The position numbers and the translations under genes are program-made. Positions 20,137 to 27,253 of a DNA stretch of 64,000 nt are shown in pieces (the stretch's first letter is position 1; every line of letters begins with the position of its first letter). The notes beneath the pieces are model-generated. The model ran no database searches. It saw only the letters and a program-made list of their open reading frames with translations, and was not told where the DNA came from. Source of the DNA: CAKZLS01 sp963771545 (GTDB lineage: Bacteria > Pseudomonadota > Alphaproteobacteria > Rhodospirillales > Defluviicoccaceae); the NCBI GenBank assembly GCA_963771545.1, contig CAVYTX010000002.1, positions 2,294,001-2,358,000 on the forward strand, read 5' to 3'.

Positions 20137-21963
20137 ATGTTTGAGACGGCTCCCGCTTCCCTCTATCTCGATGTCCAAGCCGGAACGGTAAGGACGGAGT
20201 CCGGTCGGCGTTTCGATGTGACGCCGCACGAAATGATCCTGCTCTATTGGCTCGCACTGGGCGCGCCGGAAGAGCGCATCGGCCGCGCTCTCCAGCTCGA
20301 TATCGCCAGCATCGGTCCATGCGCAAAGACGCTGCGCGAGCGGCTCGGTTTGGGCAACGCCGCTCCGGAACTTGCTTTAAGCAACGGCCGCCCGCCGTTC
20401 TCGGCATGGCCGTGGGCCCAACGAACCGCCAACACGATCATCCGCAAAGGGCTGGAACGGAGCCATCGGGACCCATTGGTCTATGTCGCGGACGAAGGCG
20501 CTCTCGCGGTTGGCGAGGTTTCGGATCTCGTTCGGCGCGTGGGCGCGAATTTGCGGGAAGAAGGCGTCACCAAGGGAAGTTGGGTCGCGGTGGATGCGAC
20601 ACAGCGCTTGGAATCCTTCCTGGTTTCGATTGCGACGCTCCTTCTGGGCGGGGTCGTCGTGCGTCTTGGCGACTTCGCGGGCCCGGCGACGCTTCGCAAA
20701 ATGATCCGCCGAGCGCCCGCGGCGATGACGTTCTCGGCCCGTTTCGATCAGATCGGCCCGCTTCCCGAGACGGGCAAGAGAGTCAGTTTTTTGACGGGCG
20801 GGGGAGTCCCGGATTTTTCGGAGTGGACCCAGGCCGGTTCCGCATCTCCCAACGATTTTGGGCCCAGCGACACCGTGTCGCCGTCCGACCCGGCGTTTAT
20901 CGGATTCACCAGCGGATCGACGGGCGAGCCGAAAGCGATCATCACGAGCCACGAGTCCGTCTTTCGGACGACCGAAATCGCCGCGAATTCGTTCGGGTTT
21001 CAACCGGACGATATTTTCTGCACGGCGATGGATTTCACGGCGCTTGGCGGATTCCGCAGTATGGTCACCTTGCCGCTTTGGTGTGGCGGCCGGGTGGTTC
21101 TGCCGACGGAATTGGCCCGCCGTCAGCCGCTGGCGCTTGCTTTGGTTTGTCAGACCTACGGGGTCACGCGGTTAACCGCGGTGCCGAATGTGCTGCGCGG
21201 TTTTGTCAAAGCCGGTGACCGTTTGAGAGAAAATGGCCTGCCCGATCTGCGGATGGTATTCAGTATCGCCGGTATTCTCGATCGGAGCACCGCCGAGGGG
21301 TTCCGAGACCGGTTCGGTGCGGCGATTGTCGACTATTATGGGGCAACCGAGATCGGCAACGCCGCTTTTACCGATCCCGACCGGCCTGGCGCCATGAGTT
21401 CCGGAGGCGGCTGGGCTTCCGAAGTCTTGATCCGCGTTCTCAATGAGGATGGCACACCCTGCGCGCCCGGTCAGGCGGGCGAGATTTGTGTCCATACCGG
21501 CAATTTGATGCTTGGCTATCTCGGGCCGGTCGATGACAGCGTTCCCGTGAGGGACGGGTGGTACTGGACGGGCGATCTTGGCCGGGTTCATGCAGACGGT
21601 CGAATTGAGGTCATCGGTAGACGGCGCGATATCGTGAAGACCCATGAAGGGGGACTCGTCAGCCCGGTGGAGATCGAGAATGTGCTTTACGCGTCCAACG
21701 TCGTTCGTGAAGCTTGCGTCTTCGGCTGGAATGACGGCGATGGGATAGAACGCCTCGGCGCCTCGGTGATTTTAACGGCAACCCAACGCGACGCCGATCA
21801 AAAGGCGGTCGAGATCCAACTGAAGACCCGAGTGCTCGAGGAATTGGGGCCGTATAAGGTGCCGGCACACGTCGTGTTTCGTGAAGATTTCCCTCGCGTT
21901 GCACGGGGCAAGCCAGACAAACGGAGATTGCGTCAGGAGTTCGAAGCCGAGACCACCTCGTGA
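20137..21963 (+). CDS. AMP-forming ligase with N-terminal LuxR-type helix-turn-helix
   Basis: In this 608-aa protein residues about 28-77 read as a GerE/LuxR-type HTH (VTPHEMILLYWLALG, IGRALQLDIASI, LRERLGLGN). From about 100 onward it is an ANL-superfamily adenylating enzyme: P-loop GFTSGSTGEPKAI, A5 motif YYGATEIGNA, A7/A8 WTGDLGRVHADGR and VIGRRRDIVKTHEGG, and the C-terminal lysine motif GKPDKRRLRQ. It has no carrier domain. It is the first gene of a six-gene plus-strand run encoding another adenylating enzyme with a carrier, an MBOAT and an SGNH protein. It may activate the acyl donor, a second substrate, or act as a regulator. The fusion is unusual; the HTH assignment rests on pattern only. 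Confidence 0.8.
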   Translation: MFETAPASLYLDVQAGTVRTESGRRFDVTPHEMILLYWLALGAPEERIGRALQLDIASIGPCAKTLRERLGLGNAAPELALSNGRPPFSAWPWAQRTANTIIRKGLERSHRDPLVYVADEGALAVGEVSDLVRRVGANLREEGVTKGSWVAVDATQRLESFLVSIATLLLGGVVVRLGDFAGPATLRKMIRRAPAAMTFSARFDQIGPLPETGKRVSFLTGGGVPDFSEWTQAGSASPNDFGPSDTVSPSDPAFIGFTSGSTGEPKAIITSHESVFRTTEIAANSFGFQPDDIFCTAMDFTALGGFRSMVTLPLWCGGRVVLPTELARRQPLALALVCQTYGVTRLTAVPNVLRGFVKAGDRLRENGLPDLRMVFSIAGILDRSTAEGFRDRFGAAIVDYYGATEIGNAAFTDPDRPGAMSSGGGWASEVLIRVLNEDGTPCAPGQAGEICVHTGNLMLGYLGPVDDSVPVRDGWYWTGDLGRVHADGRIEVIGRRRDIVKTHEGGLVSPVEIENVLYASNVVREACVFGWNDGDGIERLGASVILTATQRDADQKAVEIQLKTRVLEELGPYKVPAHVVFREDFPRVARGKPDKRRLRQEFEAETTS

Positions 21964-22044
21964 CCCGCTGCGTTTTGACGATCTCTTCATGTTAACGATG
22001 TAATACCAATGCTCAGTGATAGGGACTCATTGTGAGGTACCGGC

Positions 22045-23901
22045 ATGGAATTCTCGGATATGTTCGATCGTGCCGCCACGCGCGCGGTTCCCTCCAAAGC
22101 CATCCTGGTGGTGGACGGCCGGGTAACGACGTACGGCGATCTGGTCGATCGGATCGCGCGGCTTTATGCCCTGTTCGAGGCCAAGGGGTTGAAACGCGGC
22201 GATCGGATCGGGATCGTGACCGAAAGCGTGCCGGACATGGCGGCGCTCCTGTTCGCCGGCTTGCGTTCCGGTCTCGCCGTGATCAATCTGAACACGGAGC
22301 TGAGCCCGGGAGAGCGGCGGCACGCGCTCGCGGCTTCGGGCGTATCCCATGTTTTCATCGACCGGACGACTCTCGATACGGCTCCTATCCCTTCGGGCAT
22401 CGCGCACACCGTCATCGAACCTTCCGAACGCCAGTCCGCGGGCGGCCTTATCGGACGGCTGCTTGGGGGCAAGCAGGCGGACCGTCCGGCGACCGACGGT
22501 TTGAACGCCGAAATCGCCACGGTCCAGCCGGTCGAAGCGCCGGATCCCGTGGCGGCGGATGCGACCGGTCTCATGTTGTTCACCTCCGGCACCACGAACG
22601 TCCCCAAGGTTGTCCAACTCAGCCATCGGAACCTGGCGGCCCAGCTCGAGACCTTCCTGAAGGTTTATGACTACGATACGGACAGCAACATCCTGAATCC
22701 ACTTCCGCTCCACTTTACCGACGGAATCTTGCACGGGCCGCTGATCACGTTTCTGACCGGCGCGACATTGTTCCGTCCACGGAAATTCATGGTTCAGGAA
22801 CTCGAGACGCTTCTCCATGGCGTCTACCGCGATCGGATAACCCATTTCATCGTCGTGCCGGCGATCCTCTCCCTCATCGATCGCCTTCACACCGAATTCG
22901 ACGAGGCGTTCCGGACACGCGACTTTCGCTATATCCGAAGCAGTGGCGACCGCCTGCCGGAGAGCCTCTGGCGCTCGATCCAATCCCGGTTCGGCGTCAA
23001 GGTGGTCAATACCTACGGCCTTTCGGAGACCGTGTGCGAGGCGCTGTATTGCGGTCCCGACGAGGATCGGTACCGGATCGGAACCATCGGCAAGCCCGTG
23101 GACTGCGAGATCCGCATCGTGGACGACGCCGGCGCGAACGTGCCCGAGGGCGAAACGGGCGAACTGTTGATCCGCGGCGACAACATCATGCAAGGATATT
23201 TTCGCCAGCCGGAGTTGACCGCCAGGGCGATTACCGGCGGATGGTTCTCGACCGGTGATTTCGCGGCAATGGACACCCACGGTTTTGTAACGATCATTGG
23301 CCGGAAGAAGGCGTTGATCATCTCCGGCGGCACCAACATTCACCCGCAGGACGTCACCGATGTGCTGCTCGAGCATCCGGCCGTCGCCGAAGCGATGACA
23401 TTCGGCCTGCCCGATCCGGTCTGGGGCGAGATGGTCGCCAGCGCCGTCGTGCCGCGCGATGGCGGCGGCGAAATCCCGGTGCCGGTCCTTATCGACCATT
23501 GCCGGCGGCATCTGGCGCCGCACAAAGTGCCCCGGGTTCTAAAGATCATGGACGCCCTGCCGCGGAATCCCGCCGGCAAAATCCTGGTGGACGAACTCAA
23601 AGCCATGGTGGACGCGGACCATGCCGTGAACTTCGTGCGCGCCGATCTGGCGCTGGAGGAACAAATCCTGGAGGTCGCCGCAAGGGTTTTCGGTTGCGAG
23701 TCCAAGGATCTCAAACTCAGCTCCGAAGCGCGAACGACCTTTGGATGGGACAGCCTCGCCCACATGACCCTTGTGCTGGCGGCGGAGGAGGTCTTCGGCA
23801 TTGAACTATCGCCCCGCGACATTCTGAGTGTCTCGCGCCTTGAACACTTGAAGGATCTCGTGGCGCGTCGCAGGGCCGTACCGGGCGGGGTGAATTCGTG
23901 A
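22045..23901 (+). CDS. Adenylation-carrier didomain protein (DltA-DltC-like fusion)
   Basis: The 618-aa protein has an ANL adenylation domain (residues about 1-520) followed by an acyl carrier domain (about 535-618). Adenylation motifs are LFTSGTTNVPKVVQLSH, NTYGLSETVCEA, STGDFAAMD, RKKALIISGGTNIHP and NPAGKILVDEL with the catalytic Lys. The carrier motif is GWDSLAHM with the phosphopantetheine Ser. The P-loop has Asn where Gly is usual (TTNVPK). The enzyme should activate a carboxylic acid as acyl-AMP and load it on its own carrier, the roles split between DltA and DltC in teichoic acid D-alanylation. The acid is not predictable by eye. The stop codon overlaps the GTG start of the next gene. 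Confidence 0.88.
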   Translation: MEFSDMFDRAATRAVPSKAILVVDGRVTTYGDLVDRIARLYALFEAKGLKRGDRIGIVTESVPDMAALLFAGLRSGLAVINLNTELSPGERRHALAASGVSHVFIDRTTLDTAPIPSGIAHTVIEPSERQSAGGLIGRLLGGKQADRPATDGLNAEIATVQPVEAPDPVAADATGLMLFTSGTTNVPKVVQLSHRNLAAQLETFLKVYDYDTDSNILNPLPLHFTDGILHGPLITFLTGATLFRPRKFMVQELETLLHGVYRDRITHFIVVPAILSLIDRLHTEFDEAFRTRDFRYIRSSGDRLPESLWRSIQSRFGVKVVNTYGLSETVCEALYCGPDEDRYRIGTIGKPVDCEIRIVDDAGANVPEGETGELLIRGDNIMQGYFRQPELTARAITGGWFSTGDFAAMDTHGFVTIIGRKKALIISGGTNIHPQDVTDVLLEHPAVAEAMTFGLPDPVWGEMVASAVVPRDGGGEIPVPVLIDHCRRHLAPHKVPRVLKIMDALPRNPAGKILVDELKAMVDADHAVNFVRADLALEEQILEVAARVFGCESKDLKLSSEARTTFGWDSLAHMTLVLAAEEVFGIELSPRDILSVSRLEHLKDLVARRRAVPGGVNS

Positions 23902-24047
23902 GGTCCAAGGAGAGCGTTTCCTACTTTAAAACGCATTACCGGCCGGCGCCCGTTTGGGTCTGGATTTTGACGGTCACCCTCGTCGGCGTTTTCGTTCTCG
24001 CGGCATCCGGGTTCGCCGTCGTGTCCGGCTTCACCGATTTCCTGTGA
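23898..24047 (+). CDS. 49-aa single-span membrane protein in the dlt-like operon
   Basis: The frame starts with GTG inside the stop of the didomain gene (GTGA overlap) and ends 16 bases before the MBOAT gene. The peptide has a basic, aromatic N-terminus (SKESVSYFKTHYRP), one hydrophobic span at about residues 18-42 (VWVWILTVTLVGVFVLAASG) and a short end, TDFL. The charge pattern predicts N-in, C-out. The tight coupling at both ends argues that it is real. It may be an assembly partner of the MBOAT, comparable to small accessory peptides of dlt systems, but it lacks a terminal aromatic shuttle motif. No family is recognised. Confidence 0.65.
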   Translation: MRSKESVSYFKTHYRPAPVWVWILTVTLVGVFVLAASGFAVVSGFTDFL

Positions 24048-24063
24048 GCCGACGCATCGTACA

Positions 24064-25212
24064 ATGCATTATCTCTCCGTTACTTGGCTGACCTGGATGT
24101 GGGCGACAGTCGCGCTTTACTGGCTCGCGCCGAAGGAGTGGCGGGGCGTTGTGCTCGTCGGCATTACGTTGATTTTTCTCACCGTATATTCGCCCATTTC
24201 CGCGGTTATTCTTCTTTCTTTCACCACCGTGACGTATTTCGCCACGTCTCGACGGACGGTTTCCACACCTGTCGGGGCGGTGGCGATCGCCTTTTACGTC
24301 GCGGTCCTGGTTTTTTTCAAGATCGGTCAGACCGTTGACGATACGCGGCTGCTCGACACCGTCGTCATCCCGCTCGGCCTGTCCTACTATACGTTCCGCT
24401 GCATCCACTTTGTCCTGGAACGCCTCAAGGGCCATGTGCCGCCGGTTCCGGCGCGCGAACTCGTTGGCTACCTCTTCTTTCTGCCGACGATCGTCGTGGG
24501 TCCGATCAACCGCATCGAAGACTATCGGCGGGATCTGGTCCGTCAGCGTTTCGACCCCGAGCTGCTTTCGGGGGGAGCGGAACGGATCGTCTATGGCTAC
24601 GCCAAGATTGCGATCCTGAGCAACTTCCTCACCGAAGGACTGTTCGGCGACTATATCGCGGGTCTCCCCGATCAGAATGCCCCGCTCGCCCTTTATGCGT
24701 CGATCGTACAGACAGGGCTCAATCTTTATTTTCAGTTTTCGGGTTTTTCCGACATCGCCATCGGGTTCGCGCGTCTCCTTGGATTCCGGGTGATCGAGAA
24801 TTTCAACTGGCCCTATCTGCAGTCGAATATCGCCGCGTTCTGGCGCTCCTGGCACATTTCTCTGTCGCAGTGGTGCCGGAATTACATCTATGGCGTCGTG
24901 GTGTCGGTGACCCGCAGCCCCGCGCTGGGCGCGCTGTCCACCATGGTGATTATTGGCCTCTGGCATGAGATTTCAGTGCGGTTTCTGATTTGGGGGGCCT
25001 ATCACGGAATCGGAATCATTGTTTGGCAAAAGGCGGAGCGGTATGGCGCTCTCGTTGACAAAGCCATACCCACCGTCCTCGCCACGCCCTTCCACTGGAT
25101 CAAGGTGTTGATGACGGTGCATTTCGTTTGGTTCAGCTTCGTCATCCTTACGGCCGAAACGCCCTTGGACGCCTTGACAACGTTTAGGTCGATGCTTTTT
25201 TTCTGGTTATGA
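24064..25212 (+). CDS. MBOAT O-acyltransferase, DltB/AlgI-like
   Basis: The 382-aa polytopic protein carries the MBOAT signature region. FFLPTIVVGPINRIEDY and NFNWPYLQSNIAAFWRSWHI match the AlgI/DltB core. The presumed catalytic His lies in IGLWHEISVRFLIWGAYHG, about residue 305. Such enzymes move an acyl group from a cytoplasmic carrier thioester across the inner membrane. The C-terminus ends in FRSMLFFWL and does not carry the FxYxxF-type hexapeptide that many Gram-negative MBOATs bear themselves. Such a motif appears instead on the microprotein encoded 13 bases downstream. The carrier should be the didomain protein encoded upstream. Confidence 0.92.
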   Translation: MHYLSVTWLTWMWATVALYWLAPKEWRGVVLVGITLIFLTVYSPISAVILLSFTTVTYFATSRRTVSTPVGAVAIAFYVAVLVFFKIGQTVDDTRLLDTVVIPLGLSYYTFRCIHFVLERLKGHVPPVPARELVGYLFFLPTIVVGPINRIEDYRRDLVRQRFDPELLSGGAERIVYGYAKIAILSNFLTEGLFGDYIAGLPDQNAPLALYASIVQTGLNLYFQFSGFSDIAIGFARLLGFRVIENFNWPYLQSNIAAFWRSWHISLSQWCRNYIYGVVVSVTRSPALGALSTMVIIGLWHEISVRFLIWGAYHGIGIIVWQKAERYGALVDKAIPTVLATPFHWIKVLMTVHFVWFSFVILTAETPLDALTTFRSMLFFWL

Positions 25213-25225
25213 TTGGAGAAGCGCG

Positions 25226-25363
25226 ATGTACGGTTATTTCCGTCTAATTTTGGGCCCCACCCCGGCTGGGGTTCTGTGTGCCCTCTGGTTTGCCGCCCTG
25301 ATCGTCGGCGTCCTGCTTTGCAGCTTTGAGCCGCCGGCCGATTTTCGCTACGGGCGGTATTGA
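25226..25363 (+). CDS. 45-aa DltX-like membrane microprotein with C-terminal FRYGRY
   Basis: ATG at 25226 follows GGAGAA and lies 13 bases after the MBOAT stop. The peptide has a short N-terminus (MYGYFRLILG), one hydrophobic span at about residues 14-32 (AGVLCALWFAALIVGVLLC) and a tail ending ADFRYGRY. In the Dlt pathway the microprotein DltX ends in an aromatic hexapeptide (FxYxxF type). Its Tyr accepts the acyl group from the MBOAT and passes it to the DltD-type transferase (published for Dlt). FRYGRY fits the pattern if the last aromatic may be Tyr. Size, topology, position between MBOAT and SGNH genes and terminal motif all agree. Function is inferred. Confidence 0.75.
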   Translation: MYGYFRLILGPTPAGVLCALWFAALIVGVLLCSFEPPADFRYGRY

Positions 25364-25391
25364 GTTTGCACGGGCCGGGGTCCGCTTGACG

Positions 25392-26513
25392 ATGAGGCTT
25401 AGCGATCGCCGCAAGGAAGTCCTTTTCGCACTCACTTTGATCGTTGGCGTGCTGCTCGCGGCCGTGGCCGGCGAAATCCTGATGAGGACTTTGGAATGGC
25501 AGAAGGGCCTTGTAAAGGAGCGCTCCTTCGAGTGGGCCGGGCTGCGCGCCGCGGCCATTTTCCCCTCGAGCGACGGCGAGATGGAGCGTTTCATTCCCGG
25601 CGCCGAGTATCGTCATATCCATATCAATTCTCTCGGCTTCCGAGGGCCTGAAATCGAAGTTCCAAAACCGCCCGGCACGATCCGGATTGCGTTTCTCGGC
25701 GACTCGATGATGCTTGGCGCCGACGTGCCGGAGGAACAGACGATCTCCGGCGTGGCGGCGGCGGCGCTGCAGAGGTCGTATCCGTCATGCCGGTTCGACT
25801 ACGTTAAGGTCGCGGGGCCTTTATACACGCTCCGCATGCTGAGCGATGTCCTCCCGGGTGAGGTGCGCCCGCTCGAACCCGACGTCTATGTTTTGCTCGC
25901 CGGCACGATTACGGACATTCTAAGGGAACACCAGGCGCGAAATCCCGATGCGCTGCAATTTGCCGTCAACTCGGAGCCGCATTTCATGACCCGGCATTCC
26001 CGCCTTTTGGTCCATGTGATTCCAGCCCTTCATCGCGAACGTGAAAGACGGCGCTCCGAACGAATTGACCTGCGCCAAGAACTTCCGGACCAGGAAGTGG
26101 CGGCGATCGTTAAGGATCAGGTTGAGGATCTGGCCAAGGAAATCGGGCAGGCGCCCGTTGTCGCCATCGCCTATCGCGGTATCCTTCGATCCGACCAGAC
26201 GCCGCGGGAGCAGACAAAATTAACGCGAGGCTTACGCGATCGAACCCGGGGCCTCGGCCCCGCGGACATCCTCCACCTGAAAGAGTTGATCATCGACGAA
26301 ATGGCGAAAGCTTCGAACGATTTGGGTTGGAGCTTCATCGATCCAATGGCGGACATTCCCGCCGACGGCGCGCACTTCCTCAACAACAATCATTTGACCT
26401 CGGTCGGCGCCGCCATGGCCGGCGCCGCCGTGGCCAACGCCATCGTTCCACTCATGATCGACCAAGGCCATGCCTGCATGGCCACTCGCTCGTCTAATAC
26501 TAACGGTCACTAA
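25392..26513 (+). CDS. SGNH/GDSL-fold membrane-anchored acyltransferase candidate (DltD/AlgX-like role)
   Basis: The 373-aa protein has an N-terminal membrane anchor (VLFALTLIVGVLLAAVAG) and a periplasmic SGNH domain. Block I is IAFLGDSMMLGADV with the presumed nucleophile Ser. The late block is NNNHLTSVGAAMAG with the catalytic His. The usual Asp three residues before this His is Asn, although an Asp-containing DGAH lies just upstream. The ATG at 25392 (MRLSDRRKEVLF) was chosen because it starts immediately before the anchor; the frame is open further upstream. As last gene of the operon it is the likely final transferase, moving the acyl group from the microprotein Tyr to an envelope polymer. 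The acceptor is unknown. Confidence 0.8.
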   Translation: MRLSDRRKEVLFALTLIVGVLLAAVAGEILMRTLEWQKGLVKERSFEWAGLRAAAIFPSSDGEMERFIPGAEYRHIHINSLGFRGPEIEVPKPPGTIRIAFLGDSMMLGADVPEEQTISGVAAAALQRSYPSCRFDYVKVAGPLYTLRMLSDVLPGEVRPLEPDVYVLLAGTITDILREHQARNPDALQFAVNSEPHFMTRHSRLLVHVIPALHRERERRRSERIDLRQELPDQEVAAIVKDQVEDLAKEIGQAPVVAIAYRGILRSDQTPREQTKLTRGLRDRTRGLGPADILHLKELIIDEMAKASNDLGWSFIDPMADIPADGAHFLNNNHLTSVGAAMAGAAVANAIVPLMIDQGHACMATRSSNTNGH

Positions 26514-26525
26514 CAATGAATTCCT

Positions 26526-26601
26526 TGGTGGGCGCGGCAGGTCTCGAACCTGCGACCCTCTGATTAAAAGTCAGATGCTCTGCCAACTGAGCTACGCGCC
26601 C
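26526..26601 (-). tRNA. tRNA-Lys (TTT anticodon)
   Basis: The minus strand reads a full cloverleaf. The acceptor GGGCGCG pairs with CGCGCCC, with A73 and an encoded CCA. The D arm is GCTCAGTTGGCAGAGC, the anticodon loop CTTTTAA and the T arm GGTTCGAGACC. It lies 61 bases after the coaD stop on the same strand and faces the end of the dlt-like operon, a common site for island boundaries; no second copy of its 3' end was noticed. Confidence 0.97.
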
Positions 26602-26662
26602 TATCGGAACTCAAGGAAAAAACGCGGGAAGACGCCAACATACAGACCCGCCGGAACCGCGG

Positions 26663-27193
26663 TCAATCCTCGCCGCTCGCCAAACTTCCGGTATCGCGAA
26701 GCTTTTTCACCGTCATCCGCTCGACCTCCTCCGGCACGAACGTGCGGATGTCGCCGCCGAGCATGGCCACCTCCTTTACGAACCGGGACGCGATAAACTG
26801 ATGATTTTCCGAGGCCATGAGGAAAACCGTCTCGACCTGGTCATTCAGCCTGGCGTTCATGGCGGCCATCTGAAACTCGTACTCGAAGTCGGAAACCGCG
26901 CGCAGACCTCTGAGAATGACCTTCGCCCCAACCTCGGCAACGAAATGCATCAGAAGCTGGTTAAACGGAACGACCTCGATCATGGAGCCATCGCCGTTCG
27001 TCATCCTGGAGACTTGTTCCCGCAGCATCTCCACCCGCTCCGCCAAAGTAAACAACGGCTCCTTGCCGGCGTTGGCGGCGACTCCAACCACCAGGCGGTC
27101 CACCACGTGCGTCGCGCGGGAAATGATATCCATGTGTCCATTGGTGACGGGATCGAACGTCCCCGGGTAAACGCCGATACGGCAGTTGCGCAT
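26663..27193 (-). CDS. coaD: Phosphopantetheine adenylyltransferase
   Basis: The 176-aa enzyme of coenzyme A synthesis converts 4'-phosphopantetheine and ATP to dephospho-CoA. The nucleotidyltransferase motif GVYPGTFDPVTNGHMDII (T/HxGH type) is at the N-terminus. The substrate-binding GLRAVSDFEYEFQMA and the late motif ENHQFIASRFVKE match the family, as does the length. It lies 60 bases after gyrA on the same strand, a neighbourhood common in Alphaproteobacteria. Its tail of about ten residues beyond the core is variable in the family. Confidence 0.97.
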   Translation of the reverse strand: MRNCRIGVYPGTFDPVTNGHMDIISRATHVVDRLVVGVAANAGKEPLFTLAERVEMLREQVSRMTNGDGSMIEVVPFNQLLMHFVAEVGAKVILRGLRAVSDFEYEFQMAAMNARLNDQVETVFLMASENHQFIASRFVKEVAMLGGDIRTFVPEEVERMTVKKLRDTGSLASGED

Positions 27194-27253
27194 CCCTCTT
27201 TTCCTCTTCCCACCCCCTGCGTGAATGCCAGGTTTTTTTCTTTGTTTTTTGTT

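Noticed and set aside
26526..26601. Attachment site at tRNA-Lys
   Set aside because: No duplicate of the tRNA 3' end and no integrase seen in the window; the island idea is kept only as a finding.
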